A program made the translations under genes and the position numbers. From Panaeolus papilionaceus (lineage: Eukaryota > Basidiomycota > Agaricomycetes > Agaricales), in contig JADNRZ010000006.1 of NCBI GenBank assembly GCA_015501605.1, forward strand, positions 1,054,001 through 1,118,000: DNA of 64,000 nucleotides. Reading direction: 5' to 3'. The notes below the pieces were generated by a model. The model did no database searches and was not told the origin of the DNA. It was given only the letters and a program-made list of their open reading frames with translations. Positions 59,271 through 64,000 of this stretch are shown here, piece by piece. Each line of letters starts with the position of its first letter. The stretch's first letter is position 1.

Positions 59271-62177
59271 ATGGCAGAAACAATGGAAGATTACAAACCA
59301 CCCCAAACTTCTCAAGAAACTGAAAGTCTGCTAAAAAGACTAGCGGGGCCCTCATCAGGGAAAGCAGGGTCAGCGAGAGTGATGTCAATACCTCAAGCAC
59401 AATTGCTCACCCTTGAACCTTGGTTTCCTCTAGACTTGCCAAGGACCAGACGGAGATTAATCGTATCATCTCAGAAGCTTCAAAGGGATCTAAATTCTAT
59501 GAGGTTAGCTTCATTCGTAATGCAGTAAGTACTGCGACTGAAGACCAGGGCAATGACAGAACGAGAAAAAGAAGGATCGGGAATTGACTGCACGTATCGA
59601 GAAAATATTGAGACAACGAGACGAGGTACTCCAGGGCGTGGATCTCCGTGAGTGGTTATTGACAAGCTTAGAATTCACATCGTTGAAGTCTATCCGCAGC
59701 GAGAGTGGAGGCCACGGTGGACCATCTGGTAAGTCTACGAGTTACCCGTATGCTTGTTTGACATCCATTGAGTTCTTCACTGCGACAGATTGAGCAACTT
59801 GAATCCGACAGAGATTTGACCCAAATTATTGTGCATGTCGACATGGACGCGTTCTACGCTGTATGTGATATGTATTTCTGGATCAATACAAAGCCAGAAC
59901 GTGCTAACCAGATCGTCTTGTAGAGTGTGGAGCTCCTGGACAACCCCAGTTTACTGGGTAAAACCTTTGCTGTGGGTGGCAATTTACCGAATCGCAAAAC
60001 TCGCTTGCCAGTTCTAAGTTAATGCCTCTATTCTGTTCAGGTAGGATTTGGCGTATTGACAACGGCATCATACGAGGCGCGAAAGTACGGTGTCCGTTCT
60101 GGAATGGCAGGTAATTTCCGTGTATCTCAATTCCAAAAACAAACCCGCTCAAATCTGTTGACATTTTTTAGGTTTCATTGCAAAAAAGCTTTGTCCAGAT
60201 CTTATCTTGCTCCCCAACCGATTTTCCAGGTATCAGGAAATATCAAACAAGATTATGGACATATTTCACCGATATGACCCTTACATGAGTCCAGCAGGGT
60301 GCGACGAAGGCTATCTGAAGTGTGTAACCTCCTTTCATATTTCAGGTTCCCCGGACCGTTTCTATTTCGCCGCTCATTGTCAGATCTTTACAGCATCACA
60401 GCTTACTGTGAAGAGCACCGTATGACCGCAGAAGAATGTGTGAAGCACATGCGAGAAACAGTGTTTAATGAAACCAAGCTGACTGTTAGTGCCGGCATTG
60501 CCCCAAACAAGGTCTTGAGCTTTCCCCTTTTCACCTTGTCTTTTCTGTTGTTCTAATTCATATCATTATTTTAACACAGATGCTTGCAAAGGTGTTGTTC
60601 TTTTGATTTTCTCGCCGTTACGAGACCTAATACCTTTCCCTTGGTCCTGACAGATCTGTTCTGACAAGGTCAGCTGGCCCCTGTTCTGAAATCCCATGCC
60701 TGTTTATCTTTAACTCATTCATTGCAGAATAAACCCAACGGACAATTCCAGCTACAATTTGATTCACAAGCTATCAAGACCTTCATGTATGGCCTGTCAA
60801 TCCGCAAGGTTCCAGGAATAGGACGAGTCAACGAACGGCTTTTGGACGCAATCGGGATCAAGGTGAACATCCATTTTATCCTGTTGTTACCACCTTATGG
60901 ACTGAATTTATTTCCAAAGACATGCGGTGACATCTACACTCAAAGAGGCCTCTTATCTTTGATGGACAAACAGTTTGGCCTTGTCTTCCTTTTGAGATGC
61001 TATCTTGGCATATCATCCAACGTCGTTCGTGCATGGCAGCGCGAGGAACGAAAAAGCATTGGTGCAGAAAGGTAAGCTGTCCATTGTCACAGTCCATACC
61101 ATGTGGATATACATCAGCTGACCGTATTTGTAGAACGTTCGCTCCCCTGGATGACATGGAGAAGATTTTGGCCAAATTGGAAGAAGTGGCTGTAGAACTT
61201 GAAAAGGATATGGAGAGCGACGGGTGGACGGGACGAACGATCACCCTCAAATATAAGTTAGATACTTATCAAGGTATGTCGGACTTCGTGGGGGCGTTCA
61301 TACAAATGCTCACACCTGGAAACTATCAGTGTTTACCAGAGCCAAATCTATGGATAAGTGGGTGTCAACAAAAGAAGAACTCTTCGCGGTACGTGTGTTA
61401 CGTGTTTATCTGACTTGTCTCTGATTGGAATAGCAGATAGGGAAGGAACTTCTAATGCCCGAATTTCCCCTCAAACTGAGGCTGATAGGTCTCCGAGCAA
61501 CAAAACTAAAAGACCTTCGTGCACCAGACCCTGCCAATGGGATTAAGCGAGTGGGTATTTTTATAACTCACAGCGGGCACATTTACTAAGGTGTTATCTT
61601 TCTTTAGTTCTTTGAGTCTGCCAAGGATGCTCCTCGGAAGAAACCTAAACTTGAAGAGACCTACGATGACGCTCGGGAAGACAGTATGCCAGGATTTCAC
61701 GAAGACGACGAAGCTGATTACGCCATGCACGACGACAGTGATGAAATTGAGCTTCTTGAAGGGCAAGATAAGAGCACGAAGCCCGTGACTACATCAGATC
61801 AGCAGCGACCTCCCCTCTCACCCTCAAATAAACAGGGGGCTGAAGCATCATCGTCCACGAAAGCGAAAGCGAGGCATCTGAGTCAAACCCCACATTCTCC
61901 GGTAAAGCGCAAGGTCTCGGCTCCAACGCCTGAGGAGCACGTCTGCCCCATTTGTTCCAAAACTCTGCAGATAGACAACCAAGGACTTAACGCCCATATT
62001 GACTTTTGCCTGAGTCGCGGTGCCATAATGGAAGCGCAGAAAGAGGCAAGTGTCAGCACGAAGGCGCCAGAACCCAAGAAAGCATTTACAGGCTGGACAA
62101 AACCTGAGTCGTTTAAGAGCGGGTCCAAGCCTAAGTCGTCGTCAAAAGGGAAACCAGTGTCAAAGAAAGGAAAGTGA
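59271..62177 (+). CDS. DNA polymerase kappa (Y-family translesion polymerase) with UBZ finger
   Basis: More than ten exons from ATG 59271 to TGA 62175-62177. The N-terminal extension (LAKDQTEINRIISEASKGSK, then FYENEKKKDRELTARI) is the N-clasp that marks kappa within the Y family. The palm follows with IVHVDMDAFYASVELLDNP (metal-binding Asp), the finger segment TTASYEARKYGVRSGMAG, and the second acidic motif PAGCDEGYLNITAYCEEH, where SLDE of other family members is GCDE with Asp-Glu kept. The helix-hairpin-helix stretch is IRKVPGIGRVNERLL, and the little-finger region has GRTITLKYKLDTYQ. Near the C-terminus EHVCPICSKTLQ..LNAHIDFCLSRG is a C2HC ubiquitin-binding (UBZ4/Rad18-type) finger, which targets the enzyme to ubiquitinated PCNA. 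It bypasses bulky minor-groove lesions in the nucleus. Confidence 0.93.
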
Positions 62178-62293
62178 GCGGTGTAGCTGGTGGACGGACT
62201 AGTGTATTCTAACGTAATTTATTGTATGTATCTTTCGCGCATGGGTTTGTATATCTATTCTATATACCTGTATTGTTTTTAGATACCACTCCA

Positions 62294-63075
62294 TTACTTC
62301 CCTCTATGGAGCTTGAAAGAATTCTGAACACCCTTTCCGGCCTTTATGTCCTGCATACACTTCTCGTCTATTCCTCTCCCTTTGCTGGTCAGTTCGAGGA
62401 CCTGGGATTCCAATGCAACAGGCACACAAACCACACCGTCTTGGTCTGCCACTATCCAGTCTCCAGGCTGAACGGTGACATGAGGGAACGACTCCGACCC
62501 TGCGCCTTGCGACTTAATTTCGAGAGGTATATTTATCTCGGAAGGCCGCGTGAAAGGCGACTGCCCCAGTGTCGAGTGTCCTCGCGAGAACACAGGGAAT
62601 CCAAGAGACCGATGCTCGCTCAGATCTCTGCAGCGGCCAGAGATGACGACTCCTAGTGCACCGTTTGCTTGTGCGCCGGCAGTCATTAGTCCTCCCCAGA
62701 CAGCATTTTTGGCCTCTGTCGTCGTACCAGATGAGCGGACGTAGAACGGGTCAAAGGGACATTTACTGAACCTGGGGGTGCATCGATCACGATGATGTGG
62801 TCTGCAGGTGCAGTATCGACGAAGTGAGCCGAAAGTTTTGGAGCTGTAGTGTTTGACCCTAGGACCATTTTTACCGTGTAAGCAGGTCCACAGATCCGAA
62901 CACTTGATTCTGTTGTCGTTGGAGAGACCATGCTGATGTCAGGTATATATCCACCATTGGGGACAGCGAGCTTGATTAACGCGTCTGATATTTCGCAAGT
63001 CGAGAAATCTTGAAGTTTTGAACTGGAAGACATGGCTCTGACGATGGGTCTAAGTCTAGCCAAAGTACGATGCAT
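62294..63075 (-). CDS. RraA-like aldolase/decarboxylase family protein
   Basis: Two exons (63075-62772 and 62715-62294) give 241 residues. ATG 63075 is the first in-frame ATG; a later Met (AMSSSSKL) could give the cytosolic form. The N-terminus is basic (HRTLARLRPIVRAM), possibly mitochondrial. The domain matches RraA/HMG-aldolase proteins: FSTCEISDALIKL, RICGPAYTV, then across the intron IDAPPEAKNAVWGGLMTAGA, and GVVISGRCRDLSEH, holding the Arg-Asp that bind metal and substrate, and VQPGDWIVADQDGVVCVP. Characterised relatives are 4-hydroxy-4-methyl-2-oxoglutarate aldolases and oxaloacetate decarboxylases; the substrate here is unknown. It is convergent with Pol kappa, 116 bases apart. Confidence 0.9.
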
Positions 63076-63261
63076 AAAGCTGGAGGAAGGAATAAAGCGG
63101 AGAGAACGAGGAAAGGAAAGGGGTAGTTGAATGTAATTGAGTGGAGATAAGATAAGATAAAAAGAAGTGCTCACGTGGAAATAATAATAATTAATTGATC
63201 TTTTCTGTGGATTTCATCAATTTCAGTACCAAGTGATATCCATGTCGATGATCATTTACTC
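63076..63261. promoter_or_regulatory. short divergent promoter region
   Basis: 186 bases separate the divergent starts of the RraA-like gene and the gene at 63262, so both promoters share it. It contains GATAAGATAAGATAA (overlapping GATA sites, 63147-63161), a CACGTG E-box (63173-63178) and an AATAATAATAATTAATT stretch. GATA and E-box roles are inferred. Confidence 0.5.
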
Positions 63262-64000
63262 ATGAATCCTCGTCCTCCTCCAACTCGTCCCCATATCGGT
63301 ATCCATTTATCTCATTTTTCTGCCGCGACAGAATGGGCAGACGATGATGCTTGGGACAGCACTTCAGACTCTGAAGAACCTCGTCAGTCGACATTGAACA
63401 CTTCATGGGGTGGAAAGACAACTTCCACGTCTTCAACAGTAGCCCCTAAAAAGATTGCAAAACCACCTTCAAATTCATCCTCATCTACACTTGCTTTCTC
63501 ATATACCCATGTTCATGCACCAAATCCAAGTTCTTATCCTCCAAAACACGAGCTGGCTGGACCTGATGCACCAAAGAATGGCTGGACCATTGTACGGACA
63601 TCCCATTCAAGACAAGGAAGTCAAACCGACCTCGACAACGTCAATGATAGCAAAGACTCTGATTTTGATCGTGTTGAAGCCGCCGATGATGATTTAGAAG
63701 GGGACATGATCCTAGGTGATCTTGAACCCGAGACTACCGCAACCGACACGAGCGCTTCCATCATATCTATGTCGTCGGTTTCAAAGTCGATTTCGAACGT
63801 CAGCTCTCTTAGGAGCGACGCAGATGAAATTGTTGTTGGTATGTGTACTTTATGTCATCGTTTGTTACTTTGGGACTCGAATTGACCACTCCATTAGACC
63901 CACTAAACGGCATCAACAACCGTAGACGACGAGATCCATCGCCAGCATATCAGCCTCGTCCTAGAAGTACGACATCCGGCTCCCAGTCTTCAGACAAGGC
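63262..64000 (+). CDS. 5' part of an unknown gene, cut by the window end
   Basis: Exon 1 runs from ATG 63262 to a donor GTATGT near 63839. It resumes after CCATTAG near 63896 with DPLNGINNRRRRDPSP and is still open at the window edge. The visible ~225 residues are disordered and Ser/Pro/Asp-rich: ATEWADDDAWDSTSDSEE, GWTIVRTSHS, and an acidic stretch FDRVEAADDDLEGDMILGDL. No domain is visible in the fragment, so its identity cannot be given. Near-identical codon style to neighbours and clean splice sites support a real gene. Confidence 0.7.

Noticed and set aside
1..64000. CRISPR arrays, rRNA and intact transposons
   Set aside because: Looked for repeat-spacer structure, rRNA signature runs, transposase or reverse transcriptase motifs and found none; as expected, CRISPR is absent in a fungal genome.

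Overview
This is a fungal nuclear genome window, almost certainly a mushroom-forming basidiomycete (Agaricomycetes). The genes are split by many short introns of about 45-65 bases with GT..AG borders. The protein families fit that group: a GPI-anchored heme peroxidase, a caspase-like protein, and membrane-anchored glutaredoxins. No bacterial operon, viral gene or intact transposon was recognised.

Layout. 1-4.0 kb has no supportable gene. At 4.0-5.0 kb and 8.9-9.7 kb lie two same-strand glutaredoxin-like paralogues; the first has lost its active-site cysteine. At 9.95-11.0 kb is a HAD phosphatase. At 11.1-17.0 kb, on the minus strand, is a six-exon gene for a disordered Ser/Pro-rich protein of about 1,758 residues. 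17.4-18.5 kb holds an unresolved coding-like patch. 18.6-20.0 kb is a secreted class 3 lipase, and 20.2-22.4 kb is a GPI-anchored heme peroxidase. 22.4-31.8 kb and 33.3-40.6 kb are large gene-poor tracts flanking a small heat shock protein gene (31.8-33.3 kb); the second tract holds three small candidate genes and a 23-base C run.

From 40.6 kb the window is gene-dense and mostly conserved. In order it carries a PH-domain coiled-coil protein (+), a nuclear AlkB-like 2-oxoglutarate/Fe(II) oxygenase (-), ATP synthase delta subunit (-), glutamate-cysteine ligase (-), Beclin-1/Atg6 (-), a caspase-like protein (+), DNA polymerase kappa (+), an RraA-like aldolase (-), and the 5' part of an unknown gene (+) cut by the window end.

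The genes do not form one pathway. Loose themes are thiol redox (glutathione synthesis plus two glutaredoxin-like proteins), genome maintenance (Pol kappa, AlkB-like oxygenase), and cell fate (Atg6, caspase-like). The least described items are the Ser-for-Cys glutaredoxin paralogue and the AlkB-like protein with its cysteine-rich and lysine-rich extensions. Gene structures were spliced by hand from consensus sites and reading frame, so terminal exons are less certain than cores.
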